From positions 380,505 to 444,504 of the forward strand of contig RQSC01000029.1 of assembly GCA_013416795.1 (NCBI GenBank): a stretch of 64,000 nt of DNA, given 5' to 3'. Shown here in pieces: positions 41,158 through 52,744 of this stretch (its first letter is position 1; every line of letters starts with the position of its first letter). The position numbers and the translations under genes are program-made. This DNA comes from Prasinococcaceae sp. CCMP 1430 (taxonomy: Eukaryota; Prasinodermophyta; Palmophyllophyceae; Prasinococcales; Prasinococcaceae). The notes under the pieces are model-generated. The model had not been told where the DNA came from, did no database searches, and saw nothing but the letters and a program-made list of their open reading frames with translations.

Positions 41158-44100
41158 CCTGCACAAAGTCTCCAACGACTGGCGCAAGCTTATCGCGCGA
41201 TCGCAGGACGAGCTGCGCCACCTTCTGCGCACGCACGTGCCGGCAGGCGCGCCGATCGCGGTGACGTTCTCGAGCTGGGCGTACCGCCCCTTCCTGTTCA
41301 ACTGGATCCTGCTGGGACGCGATGCGCTGCAGTACCCGGTTGTGGTCGCATTCGACGACCCGACTGCGGAGGCTGCGGCCAGGCGCGGCGTGATCACGCT
41401 CGCGCTGGACGCGGGCCTGGAGATGTCCGACTTCCGTGGGAAGCCAATGGTCTTCCACCAGATGGCCGCCGCCAAGTCGGGGCTCGTCGAGCTGATTGTG
41501 GAGCTGGACTACCCCTTGCTGCTCTCTGATACCGATGTCGTCTGGGCCAAGAAGCCCTATGAGCACTTCGAGCTGTATCCGGAGGCCGACGTTCTCATCT
41601 CGAACGACTGCGTGTCACCCAGGGCCGATGAGCAGGCGGCGGCAGCCACGCCAAAGCTCATCGAACTCATGGGCGTGGACGGCGGCAAGAGCAAGCCCCA
41701 CCACATCTACGAGCAGGCACGCAAAATCGCCGGGGCTCAACCGCGCTGTGGTCATTTCCATGGGACACGCAACGAGTTCGGTGTTAATACGGGTATCATC
41801 TTCTTCAAGCCCACACCCGCGACCAAGGCATTTATCCGCACGTGGCACGGCCAGCTGCAGACGGAGGTGGACGCCTACAAGAAAGACGGCACTAAGGTGC
41901 CGTACGCGGGCGATCAGAAGGTCTTCAACGAGCATGCTATGAAGGGCGTCTACCCTGTGCGCTGCTTGCCCAACACAACCACCGGCCGCACTCTGTGGGC
42001 GTGGGAGGGCAAGCTCAAGCTGGCGCCACTGCCCGTTCGCGGGTTTACCAATGGCCCCGTGTTCTTCGTCAACCGCCTGCAGCAGAGCACACACGATGTG
42101 CCCTACGCCGCGCATGCGACCTTCCAGTTCCAGGGAGCAGCAGGCAAGCGCATGCGCTTCCGTGAGCAGAATCTGTGGGCGCTGGACCTCGAGGACTCCC
42201 AATACTACGCGGATGGCTTCTTCGTCACGTGGGCGCCGCAAGTGCCAGAGGACCTGCTGCTCGAGCCCCGCGGTGAGCAGATCGACTGCAAGCGCGATGC
42301 AAAGGACGGCTTCCAGGAGTGCGACTTGGCGCACGTGGAGGTGGTGGCGCACCACCTCAGGCAAATCCGCGGCGGCATGGCCATCGCGCAGGCGCTCAAC
42401 CGCACGTCGGTGCTTCCGCACGCTCTTTGCTATTGCGATATGTACTGGAATGTCATCACGCCCGCGGGCTGCCGCATGGACGGCTCGGACCTCATACAGC
42501 CCTTCGAGTGCCCCTACGACAATATCCTGCGCGTGGAGCACTGGGAGCACAACGAAGAGCGCCTGGGCAAGGCGCAGCTGTATCTGCCGCGCCCGCCGGC
42601 CTTCCTCAAGTCGCCGCATCTCTCGCCCGCCGTGCGCAACAGCCAGCTCACGGTGCGCGTAGTGCCTCACGAGGAGTGGGCGAAGACCTACCCGCGCCAG
42701 CGTGTGTGCTTCAAGGCGTGCGCGGGCGACAGTGACCCGCTGTCACTGTGCATGAGAGACTGCGCGGGTGGTGTCACCATTCCTGAGGGCGCTACAGGTG
42801 CACAGCTCAGGCAGATGCTCGACGGCGCGCGCAGCGCACGCGTGTTGCGTGTGATCGGCGCCGGAAGCGCGCTCGCGACGCCTGGCAAGGACGCCAGCGC
42901 CCCCAAGGATTTCAACGATGCGATGGCTGAGGTGCTGCCTGCGACGTGGTGCTGCAACAAGGCGGGCACACGAAAGCACAAGCTACCCGAGCCGCTGACA
43001 GGAAGGCGCGAGGACGCCAACGTGGCGATCGAGGCTGCCCTCAGGGCTCCACTCGACGAGAGCATCCTCGGCTCGGGAGCCAACGCGGGTGCGGCTACCA
43101 CGGGTGCTGCCGTACAGCCCGAGGCGGGATCGGCGCTCCCTGTGGCTGCTCTCGGAGGCGATGTGCCACTGGCGGACTACGCTCGCACCGTCGAGCACGA
43201 CGCTCCGTTGCCGGGCGTGCCGACGCCAGCGCAAACACTTCGGCCCGAATCCTTCTCGGTGCCCCTGGTCGAAGTCGTGCGTCGTGCGCACAGTGAGTAC
43301 AGCCATCCGGCGACATTTGTGGCGTTCGGGACCATTTCCGCCAAGGCGCAAGTGCTTAACTGGGTGGACAACATGTTGCGGCGGAACCTGCTGTCGCATG
43401 TGGTCGTCGCGATGGACGACCAGCTCCATGCAGCTCTGCTGGCCGCCGGGGTGTCGACGTACCACCTCGACTGCGGTCTGGGCAACGGTGACGTCCGCGG
43501 CTCCGAGGAGGGCTTCCGGCAGCTGGGCATGTGCAAGGTCGCGTTCCTGTACGGCATGCTCGCGCGAGGCGTGCACGTTGTGCTGAGCGACAACGATGCG
43601 CTCTGGCTGCGCGACCCCGTGCCGTACCTGCTCGACCCGAAGTGGACGAGCGCGCATATATTCATCTCCACCGACTGCCTTGGCGCCATTGCAGACGCGG
43701 CGATGACAGGGCCCGCTCCATCCGAGAAGGATCGCGGTGTTTCTACGGACGGCGGCTCGGAGGTCTCCATGCGCCTCAAGTACGGCGCTGAGGGGGACCT
43801 GTCAAAGCTTCCTTGGTACGCCCACCCACGCCTGGGCGGCCACGCATGGGAGCGGAACGGCAACATCGTGGAGTCGGCGTTCAACACCGGCATGCTCTTC
43901 TTCCGCGCGAGCGCCGAGACGCTGCAGTTCGCGCGCGAGTGGGTCGGCGCGATGGACGACGCAATGCAGGCGTTCCGCGCGGGGAAGCAGATGCACGTCC
44001 GCGACGACCAGCAGGCTTTCAACAACCTGATCCGCGACCACTTCCTCCCGCCCAAGGTCGTCGTGCCGCAAACCACTGCGCGAATATTCCGCGCACATGC

Positions 44101-45256
44101 CGGCAAGCTCGCCCTTCTTATCATGCCGCTTTCGGTGGTGGCAAACGGGCACACGTACTTCGCGCAGCGCTCCTCGCAGGTGGCGGGGCTCGTGCCTTAC
44201 GGCGTCCACAACACGTACAACTTCCACGGCAGCGACGGAAAGGAGACGCGCTTCAGAGAGGCCGGGCTGTGGGCCGACGAGCGAGCGGCGCGCGGCGCGG
44301 CGCTCGCGCAAGTCGCCAGCGGCGCCAGTGCACGCGAGAAGTTCCTCACATGGGCGCCGGGTGTGCCTATTGATGTGCTGGCGCCCGCCGGCAAACAGAC
44401 CGCGCCCGCGATGGCGCACATGCGCGCTGTCGCCTACCAGCTGCTCAGTATGCGCAACGCCGCGGCGTACGCAAATGTACTGAACCGCACGCTCGTCGTC
44501 CCGCCCATGATGTGCTATTGCGATCGCTACTACAATGTCATCGCCGGCGGGGACAGCCCCGAGAAGGCGTCTTGCCGCGCGCCGGGCTCGGACCTTGTGC
44601 TGCCATTCGTGTGCCCCATGGACTACCTCATCGACCCGGGATCGCTCGACAAGGCCGGGCTGCGCTGGCGCTCGCACGCCTTCCTCGGCGGCGGCCACAC
44701 CGGCGGCGATGCTGAGCCTGGCGCGGCCGCGCTGCAGCGCTCGACGCCACGTAGGCTACCGCAGCGTGAGGTGAGCGTCGCTTTGAATGTCGCCGCAGCT
44801 TCCAAGGCCGTCGACGACACGCTGGCGCTTTGGGGGATCACTGCGGAGATTCGCGAGCTGCTCGCGGCGAGCGGCGCATTCGCAGAGGGGCCGCTTCTCG
44901 CCAGCACTGGCGGCGGCGATGGCGGCGGCGGCTTGGTGGGGATGGTGGCGGACGTGCGGATGTCGGAGACGCAGGCACAGGCGGTGGCAAGCGTGGGTGG
45001 GGCGGCGGCTGCCGGCCTGTCCGCTTCTGGAGAAGGCGCCGCGGGCAAGGGCGCCGTCCTCACGGCGCTTCAGACAGCCGCGGACGCAGACGTGCTTGTG
45101 CTGAGCTCGGCCGCGACAGCCGCGTGCGGCGATGACGCAAAGGCTCTGGGCGCGGCCAACGGCGCCGTGCAGGGCATATTCACCTCCATGTGGTGCTGCA
45201 CGCCCAAGGGCACCATCCCGCACAACAAGCTGCCCGCGATGGACAGCGCGTGCTGA
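41158..45256 (+). CDS. Tandem GT77 (XEG113/RRA-like) glycosyltransferase, 5' end unresolved
   Basis: About 1365 residues, two complete units in one exon. Unit 1 (about 41260-42660): AVTFSSWAYRPFLFNWILLG, DxD motif LLLSDTDVVWAKKPYEHFEL, VNTGIIFFKPT, GDQKVFNEH, then NRTSVLPHALCYCDMYWNVI. Unit 2 (about 43300-44640): ATFVAFGTISAKAQVLNWVD, DxD motif VVLSDNDALWLRDPVPYLLD, FNTGMLFFRAS, DDQQAFNN, then NRTLVVPPMMCYCDRYYNVI. The CYCD region downstream of the catalytic core is what I associate with XEG113-type arabinosyltransferases. Both units keep their DxD, so both may be active. Each unit ends with a similar CCN/CCTPKGT-HKLP motif (WCCNKAGTRKHKLPEP; WCCTPKGTIPHNKLP). It probably builds cell-wall or scale glycoproteins in the Golgi. 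No signal anchor is visible. Confidence 0.8.
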
Positions 45257-45305
45257 AAGGAGCGACGGGCACGCCGCGCGGCGCCAATCGTACGATACGA
45301 ATCCC

Positions 45306-45326
45306 AATAAATGTTTCTCGTTTATT
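45306..45326. terminator. Shared bidirectional AATAAA polyadenylation signal
   Basis: AATAAA at 45306-45311 serves the plus strand and TTTATT at 45321-45326 (AATAAA on the minus strand) serves LTN1. The two stops are only 86 nt apart, so the transcripts must overlap at their 3' ends. Inference from sequence position. Confidence 0.5.
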
Positions 45327-45342
45327 ACTCTGGCAGCAGCCA

Positions 45343-48300
45343 TCACCCAGCGAAGGGGCTCTGGCAAAGGGGGCAGGTGCTCTTGCCTGATGAATGGACC
45401 CACTTGTACAAGCAGCTCGAGTGGAACTTGTGCTTGCAGGTCCTGCACTCCATCTTCGGAAGCGCGTTGTTGGTCGCGTGGAGCACGCTGTAGCAGATTG
45501 GGCACTCTTCAACTCCGTCGAACTCGGCGTCGAGGTTCTTCTTCCACATGCGCACCGCCTCCACTACCGCGCCGTCGTGGTTTCGCAAATAGGCCGCGAT
45601 GCTGAGCAGCCACTTGCGCAGACGCGCCTTCTCGATGCCCACGTTGCGCTCGCAGCGCGCCTCGAGTGGCAGCAGCGGGTACGAGGCAGGTAGCGCGATG
45701 GTCATGTCGAGGGTCGCCTCGTCTTGCATGTAGGAGGCCGTCACGAGCCTGGAGGCCCGATTCGCCTTGATGCTCAGTTCCCCGCCGAGGCCCTCCGAGG
45801 CCCCCGCTGACGCCGACGCGGACACCGTCTCGAGCTCGGCCTCGATGAGCGCGGGGCTCACGTAGCCGCTCGTGAAGGCCTCGACGGACGTGCGCAACCC
45901 GCGCTCGCGCAGGTCTCCAAACCACTGCCGCGCGGCCGCGGGGAGCACGCGCAGCAACAGCGCGTACAACGCGGCGCTGAGCCGCGCCAAAGCGGCGTCG
46001 CGAGCGAGTGCAGCCGACGCGTCGCCATCGCCACCGGTGGATCCGCAGGCAGGGTCCCGCACATCTCGAGCCTCCACCCTGGCGGCCGTCGTCACACTCT
46101 GCATCGCCTGGTCGGTTTCAGGCGGCAACACCCTGTGTGCAACGAGCGCTGGACCCCACGCGAGCGCAGCATTGACGGCCGCGAGTACGCGCCCGTCACG
46201 TGCGGCGTGCGCCGTTAGGGGTAGCTTGTCGGCGCCGACTTCGCCGGTGCTCCCAGCAGAAGCAGTCCTCGAGTTTGCCGCCACCGCTGCCGCCGCTTCG
46301 ATGCCCGCTATTCCTTTGGGCGCCGCGAGCGCCGCGGGCAGATGCTGGAAGATCACGGTGAGCAGCGTTGGTGCGAGCTCTGCGTTGCGCACGTACGTGA
46401 CGAGCGCCAGGCGCTCAGGACTCTCAGGCAGACACAGCGCTGCTCGCTGCAGCAACAGCGCCCACGCCAGAAGGTACCCAGGTCGCAGTGGCGACGATGC
46501 GCCAGCGGCGAGTAGCCTGTTGCTATCGGCCTCGAGCGCGGCCGCCAGCCGCGGCTGCAAACGCGCAACGGTTGCCGGCTCAGAACCGCTGCCTTCCACG
46601 CCAAGCGTGGACGCATCCAGCTGGTCCTCGTCTTCATCCTCGTCAGAGTCCTCATCCTCGGGCACACGCACGGCTGTGGCCTGCATGGGATCCTTGCAAA
46701 GCAACGAGTACGCCGCGCGCTGCAATTGCACATGGGGCCGCGGCGAGAGCATGAGCATGAGCATCGCTGGCGCCATCTCAACGCCCTCGTCGGCAGAGGC
46801 CACCAGCTCGGCGATCTCACATGCGTCCTCCACGGCATCGTTCGGTGCATCGGCAGCAACCTCAGCCACAGCTTGCCACAGTGCTGCATCACCCGCGCGA
46901 TGGCGAGCAGAGCAGACAATTTGTGCCGCTGCGGTGCCGCCGCCCTCGCCCTCCTCGGCAGCAGCCTCCGCCGAGCCCGCGCCAACCACCAAGCGCAGCA
47001 ACGCCGCCCATACCTCCTCAGTGATCGCGTCGGCGCCCGCGTGCTTATACACTGCTGCAGCTGTGCGTGCCGCGGCCACCGCGCACGCGTCGAATGGTTC
47101 GCGCCAACCCACCGAAGTGGCATCCATGCGGGCGCCCGCCGCCTCTTCCTCAACGGCGACGCCGGCAGGCTTGAGCCAGGCTTCGCACTGTCTCATTGCC
47201 TCTGACTGCTCCGACTCACCCAGGCGGTGCCACGCGTGTGTGCATGCGATATGCCACGCTTGCGCGACCGCCGCCTCGCCACTACTGCCGCTGCTGCGAT
47301 CCCCACTGTAGTCATCGCTACTGCTGTCCTCGCCACCCGCGTCCTCTGCGGACGCGGCAGCAGCGTCGGCGGCGCGCGCCTTGCGCATTGCGGCGGCCAG
47401 CTCCGCCAAGGCATCGCGTTCGATGTCGCCTACCCGCCCATCTGCACGCTCGTCGGGGACGGGCGCACATGCGAGGCGCAAGGCCGCTGCGCTGTGCTCC
47501 GCGGCCAGCCCGTGCCTTCGGACAGCTTCCACTGCCGCCCCACACCAGCGCGCGGTGAGCTCCTCCAGTCCACCAAAGTCAACCTCGTCGTCGCTATCAC
47601 CGCGCACATCGCTCGCACGCGACACTGGCCTGCGAATGACGCCGGCGAGCGGCACCACGAGCGTGCCCACGGTCTCAGCACCGAGAACTTCTTCGTGGTC
47701 AAGCACGTGCTCGAGCACGCTAATCGCAGCGTCTGCATCCCACCCGGGCGCCTGCGCAGCGGCGTGAAGCAACGCTCGCAACCCACATGTCACATCATCG
47801 GGCCGCGCATGGGTGCTGGTCTGCAATATGAGGCGCGACGAGAGGCGGGCGACGAGATTGGGCGTTGCATCCTCACCCACACGCACATCGACCAGCACTG
47901 TCTCCATGCAGGCCTCGTTCCCACTCACGAGCAATTGGGCGGCGAGCCAGAGGCCGTTGCCATGCTCGCACCACAACAGCGTGTCGGCGCCGAGCAGTCC
48001 AACCAGATGGCGAGCGCACACGAGCGCGGCTTCGCCCATGCTGCCCGCGCCTTCGCCCAACACGGCCGCCGCCAGCAGGCGCCTCGATGGAGCATCAGTG
48101 CAGGCGATAGTCGCGGCTATCCACGCGCGGTCTGCTATGTCGATGGGCGATAGCACCCGGTCATCACCAGCATCGCCGCGAGCTGCAAGCAGCGCACCGT
48201 GCAGCTCAGCGCCCACGCGCTGAATGGCACTCGCCTGAGCACCAGCGGGCGCAGGCGCCGTCGCATTGCCCTCGCGCACACCCAGCGACTCGAGCAGGTC

Positions 48301-50488
48301 GGCATCCCCCCAGCACGCGCGTGTGAATGCGCATATGAGACCCTCGTACGCCTCGACTAGCTCGTCGCTTGAGACGCGGCCAGCAGCACCGCGCGCGAGC
48401 ACCCGCGCTGCGCACTTGGCCGCCCGGTGTGCTAGCTCCTCTGACCCCGGGTCACCCGACTCATGGTCGTGCACGCTGCTGAGTGCCACGAGCGACGCCG
48501 CGTACGCGCCATCGGACAGGAATCCTGGCTCCGTCGCCGCGATCGCAACAAAGTCGAGGTCACCCGATGCGCCTGCGCGCTCCGCGCTCGCCTCGCGCTC
48601 GGCCGCAGGAAGCATCGCCCACGCCTTAACCAGAGCGGAGACAAGCCCGCCCTCCGTCGCACCTGCATCTCCCGACTCCTCCAGCCAATGCTGCCTGCGC
48701 GCCGCGAGCGCGGCCACGAGCGGCCGGCCGAGGTGCTCGGCAGCCCACGTTCCCACAGCGCCGCGCGAGCCGGGCCCGGCGCCGCCCTCACCCGTGCCAT
48801 CAGCTCCGACGTCGGAGATGGCCTGCACGAGTGTCGCCAGCGCCTCCGCGGGGACGGTGGCGATGCCTGCCACCACAGCCTGCGCGGCAGCGGCGAGCGC
48901 CGCAGCCGCGCGCGAGGCGCGCGAAGCAGCGAGCGAGCAGAGCGCATGCGCGATGGCCTGCGCGGCCGGACGGGCGCCCCCGGGGGCACGTGAGCCCTCG
49001 CCCTCGCCAAGCAGTGCCATGCAGCCGCTCGTGAAGCGGTCGATGAGCACGTCCTGCGTGAGCGTATCCGCCTCCGCAGCGCTCGACGCGAATTTCGTCT
49101 CCGCGTGTGCCGCACAGTACGCCGCGACCTCGCCGGCACCCTTGAGCAGAGCGAGGCGCTGCTTGGCCCCGCGCGCTTGAAGCGCGGCATCCATTGCAAC
49201 CTCGACGAGCGCATCCGCAAGACCGACGTTGGCAGCCACCTCGGGTGGAGTGAGCGCGAGCAGCGGCAGCAGGCACGGCGCGATTGCGGCGCACGCCAGG
49301 CCGGTGGCGTCGCCCGCGGCCGAGAGCACACTCCGTCTCAGCCGGGGCAGGACGGCCTTGCGCGCGTCCAGCGCGCCCCACGCCGCCGGAAAGCGCTTAA
49401 TGTACATCAGGAGCATCGCCCAGAGCTCGCTCTGCGCGGTGGGTTCAGTGTCGCCGAGCGCGCCGAAGATCGCCTTCGCGGACCGCTCCGGCCGAACGAG
49501 GTCGACGAGGGCGTCCACGCCCGAGCCTCCGGCCTCGGCCTCGTTCGCGTCTCCCACGACGCCGCAGAGCTTGAGCACCAGCGCGTACGCCGCGCGGCGC
49601 ACGGAGGCTTGCTTCGAGGCAAGCATCGCTGCCAGCGTGGTTCTTTCCGCCTTGCCCCCGACGAGCGCGTCGGCCACGCGCACGAGGGCGTCCCCCGCCG
49701 CCGTGCGAACCTTGTCGCCGAGGCCGGCATCTTCCACGCGCGCCGCGGCCGCGGCAGCCGCGAGGTCGCCGAGAGCGGCCAGCGCGGCGGCATGTGCCCG
49801 CGCAAGCCGGTCGGCCGCCTCCTCGGGTGAGGCAGATCGCATGTCGCTCAGCGTGGCGGCGGTGTGCGCGAGGTACGCTGCCATCGCGTCGACCACCGCC
49901 GCGCGGTGCGCAACCGCACCCGCGAGCCGCCTCTTCTCGTCGCTGAGCGCCGTGCGCCACGCCGCGTCCGCCGCAGCAGCGCACTCCGCGAAGGGGTCGA
50001 AGCGCGCCAGCCACCACGCGCCCACGAGCGGGCGCATGTGGGGCGCGAGGCCCCTCCCCGCGCCGCGGACGAGCACGCCGAGCGCACGGGCCGCCGCTGC
50101 CCGCACCTTCTTGCTCGCGTCGAGCGCGAGGCGGTTGTACGCGTAGGTCCACGCGGGCAGCAGCGCGGCAGCATCGACGGTGGCGGTCCCCTCACCACCT
50201 TCCGCGCGCGCCACAAGCGCTGCGAGTGCCTTGAGCTTCGTCGTCTCATCGCGCTTAGTGAGGCGGCGCAGTGCGGCAGCGCACTCCGGATCCACCTCGC
50301 CGCCGACGAGCCGCGCGTCCAGGCCCCCCGCGCCGCCAGTGTCGCTGCCCGCGTCACCCCCGGCTCCTCCAGGGGCTTCCGACGCCGCTCCCACTCGCTG
50401 CGACCCGACGAAGCCGCCGAAGCCCACCGAGGCCACTGCGCTGCCGCCCGCGCCGCCCGCGGCGGCCGCCGCAGCGCTCGCCCCCTGC
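45343..50488 (-). CDS. LTN1: Listerin, ribosome quality control E3 ubiquitin ligase
   Basis: One exon of about 1715 residues from the gap to the stop. The N-terminal conserved segment begins VGFGGFVGSQRV. A long HEAT/ARM-like helical solenoid follows, rich in Ala/Leu, then an RWD-like region, and the C-terminal RING CPICYSVLHATNNALPKMEC, RTCKHKFHSSCLYKWVHSS, CPLCQSPFAG. RING placement and VLHATN-LPK---TCK-KFHS match Listerin closely. LTN1 ubiquitinates nascent chains stuck on 60S subunits. The start lies in the gap 50489-50561; an open frame beyond the gap is antisense to the ABC gene and should not be used. Confidence 0.92.
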
Positions 50489-50561
50489 NNNNNNNNNNNN
50501 NNNNNNNNNNNNNNNNNNNNNNNNNNNNNNNNNNNNNNNNNNNNNNNNNNNNNNNNNNNNN
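50489..50561. other. Assembly gap (73 N) covering a divergent promoter
   Basis: A run of N. It sits between the LTN1 N terminus (minus) and the start of the ABC transporter part (plus), so both starts and the shared promoter are unread. Confidence 0.95.
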
Positions 50562-51958
50562 TCGGCCTCGTGCTTGCCCGCGTCCGGCGGGCTGCGCGGC
50601 CGCCGCGCTCGAGTGGGCGTTCGCGAGCGCGGCGCCGGTCGTCGCTGACGGCTGGCGGCGGCCGCTGCGCGGCGATGATTGCCACGCCCTTGCCGAGGGC
50701 GAGGGCGTCGAGGAGCTCCTGCGTCGCTACGACGCGCTAAGCCGCGGCAGTGGCGCCCGCGGAGGGCGCGATGTTCCAAATGGCGCCGCGTCAGCACCCT
50801 CCGCTCCGCCCCCCTCCACTGCCCCTCGCGAGGAGGGCTACCGGCGGCGCATGTGGCAGCTCGCCGCAGGCCGCCTGCTCGGGTCAGGCGTGCTATTCGC
50901 ATACTATGCGGCCTCACAGCTCGCGCAGCCGCTGCTGATCCGAGGGCTGGTCGAGTCGGTGCGTGACCGCACCGATGCGGGCGCCGCCTACGCTGCAGCC
51001 GTTGCGCTCGCCGCCGTCACCGGCAGCGTCGCCAAGGAGAATGCCCTCGCCGCGAACCATGCTGTGGGCGGCAGGCTGCGCGCCGTCTCCACCGCGCTCG
51101 TGTTTCGCAAGTGGCTGAGGCTCTCACAGGTCGACGCCGCTCGCGTCCCGCACGATGTGAGCAACCTCATGTCGAGCGACGCGCAGAAGTGGCTCGACCT
51201 CATGCCCCTCGTGCACCTCCTCTGGGCGGCGCCCGCGCAGATCATCGCCGGCGCGGGGATGCTCGTGCACCTCATGGGCTGGGAGGCGTTGGCGGGCGTG
51301 GGCGTGCTGCTGGTCGCCGTGCCGCTCAACGCAATCCTCACCCGTCGGCTCATCAGCGCCAGGCGGGCGCACCTACCGGCCACCGACGCGCGCGTGCGCC
51401 TGACGACAGAGTCTGTTCACGGTATGCGCGTGCTCAAGCTAAATGGCCTCGATGAGGCCTTCGAGAACAAGGTGCGCGCGGCACGCGCGAGAGAGATGCC
51501 CTTCGTCAACACCGAAGCCGCCGTTTTCGCGCAGCAAATCACAGCCACAATCGTCCTACCGCCAGTGGCCACGCTCGTTGCTTTCGCCGCGTACCTGTTA
51601 GCGGACTCGGAGCGCCAGCTGCTGGCCGACACGGCCTGGCCGGTGCTCAGCGTCTTCTCAGTCGTGCGCTTCCCCATCATGTATCTCAGCGACGTGCTGG
51701 GCCAGGCCACGCAGACGTGGGTGTCGTCTGGCAGGCTCGAAGCGTTTTTGTCGACACCAGACTCGGTTTCCAGCCCACTCCTCCTCATGGAAGATGGTGG
51801 CGGGGAAGGAGGTGGGGCGAGCGGGGAAGGCGGGGGCTCTGCGCGCGCGCTCCCGCCGGCGCGAGCGACGCCTGTGGCGCCAACACCCGCCCGCGCCACT
51901 GCGCGCGCGCGCGCGCGCTGCTGCCTCCATTCGCGCCCGCGGCCATCCAAAAAAAAAA
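50562..51958 (+). pseudogene. ABCC (MRP)-type transporter, only first transmembrane domain present
   Basis: Open from the gap. The part PLRGDDCHALAEGEGVEELL matches the pre-TMD1 segment of ABCC proteins. Six-helix TMD1 features follow: LLGSGVLFAYYAASQLAQPL, LRAVSTALVFRKWLRLSQVD, SNLMSSDAQKWLDLMPLVHL, TDARVRLTTESVHGMRVLKL with the coupling helix LNGLDEAFENKVRAARAREM, and SVVRFPIMYLSDVLGQATQT. TMD1 ends at SSGRLEAFLS. After that the frame drifts into Gly/Arg runs and noncoding DNA. No Walker A, signature or Walker B motif appears in the next 1.1 kb in any plus frame. So NBD1, TMD2 and NBD2 (about 1000 residues) are missing. It is either a truncated pseudogene or a mis-joined assembly; no N marks the break. 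Confidence 0.7.
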
Positions 51959-51975
51959 GTGAAAGTTTTGCATTT

Positions 51976-51994
51976 AGGGTTTATCGTAAACCCT
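51976..51994. repeat. Telo-box inverted repeat (8-bp stem, 3-nt loop)
   Basis: AGGGTTTA, TCG, TAAACCCT: a perfect inverted repeat made of two telo-box-like cores. Confidence 0.75.
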
Positions 51995-52462
51995 CTTTTG
52001 GATGTGTTTTGACGTACGGACGCTTCCGCCGGTGTCCGCCGCCGAGCGCATCCGCCAAAAAAAAAAAAAACAAGGCTCGCCGACGTGAGTTTCAACGACG
52101 CGCGTTGAGATCGAGATGCTCCCCCGTGGGTATTTTTGATCTAGATCTGAGAGTGTGAAGGACGGCGTGCGGTCGCAGCTTTGGTTTTGATGGGCGAGCG
52201 GCCCGGGCGCGCCGCGCGTGCGTGGGCGTGCGGGCGCTGCGCCCAGGCGTGCTCACCTCCGACGTGCCCTTACGCAGCGACAGCGACGACGTGGCGGGTG
52301 CCGACGGCCAGAAGCGCTCCGCGCGTTTCCCGCCCCGCGGCCAAAATGCGCGCGCGCCGAGCGTACGCACGTCAAAATTCGTGTTAAAAACGCGGCAAGA
52401 GAGGGTTTCCGGATGCGTCGAACGCGCGCCGCGCGCCCGCAACTACCGCACCCCGCGGGAAT

Positions 52463-52495
52463 CTAAAATCTAAATCTAAATCTAAATCTAAATCT
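52463..52495 (+). repeat. (TAAATC)n short tandem array followed by (AAAAT)n
   Basis: About five units of TAAATC with one shifted copy, then AAAATA-type repeats to 52530. Confidence 0.75.
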
Positions 52496-52645
52496 GCAGT
52501 AAAATAAAATAAAATAAATAAAAAATAAAAAATCGTGCGACCTTCGGATGTTCGATGCCCGGCGACGGTCGATGGATCACAGCGGGGACGTGCCCCCGCC
52601 CAGCGCCCTCCGGCGGCTTCGCGCCACGCGATGGATGGGTTCGTG

Positions 52646-52744
52646 TACCCACGGGAGATCTCAAGCCAAAACGGTTGTTGGGGCGGGTGAGCGCGTGCGG
52701 CCGCGTGATTGACTTACCCACGGGAGAGTTATGATCAAAACGCC
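52646..52744 (+). promoter_or_regulatory. Duplicated composite module CCCACGGGAGA-N8-(T/C)CAAAACG
   Basis: Copy 1 is at 52648-52673 and copy 2 at 52717-52742. In both, CCCACGGGAGA is followed after the same 8-nt distance by TCAAAACG or CCAAAACG. Equal spacing argues for a two-factor site rather than chance. The next gene on this strand is the FKBP. Confidence 0.5.

Noticed and set aside
49864-50488. Plus-strand frame joined through the N gap into the ABCC gene
   Set aside because: The part left of the gap is antisense to LTN1, whose HEAT-type coding is clear. Continuity through N is meaningless.
50562-50685. Extension of LTN1 beyond the gap to 50685
   Set aside because: It reads Arg-rich antisense of the ABCC N-terminal region. 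The LTN1 start should be in the gap.
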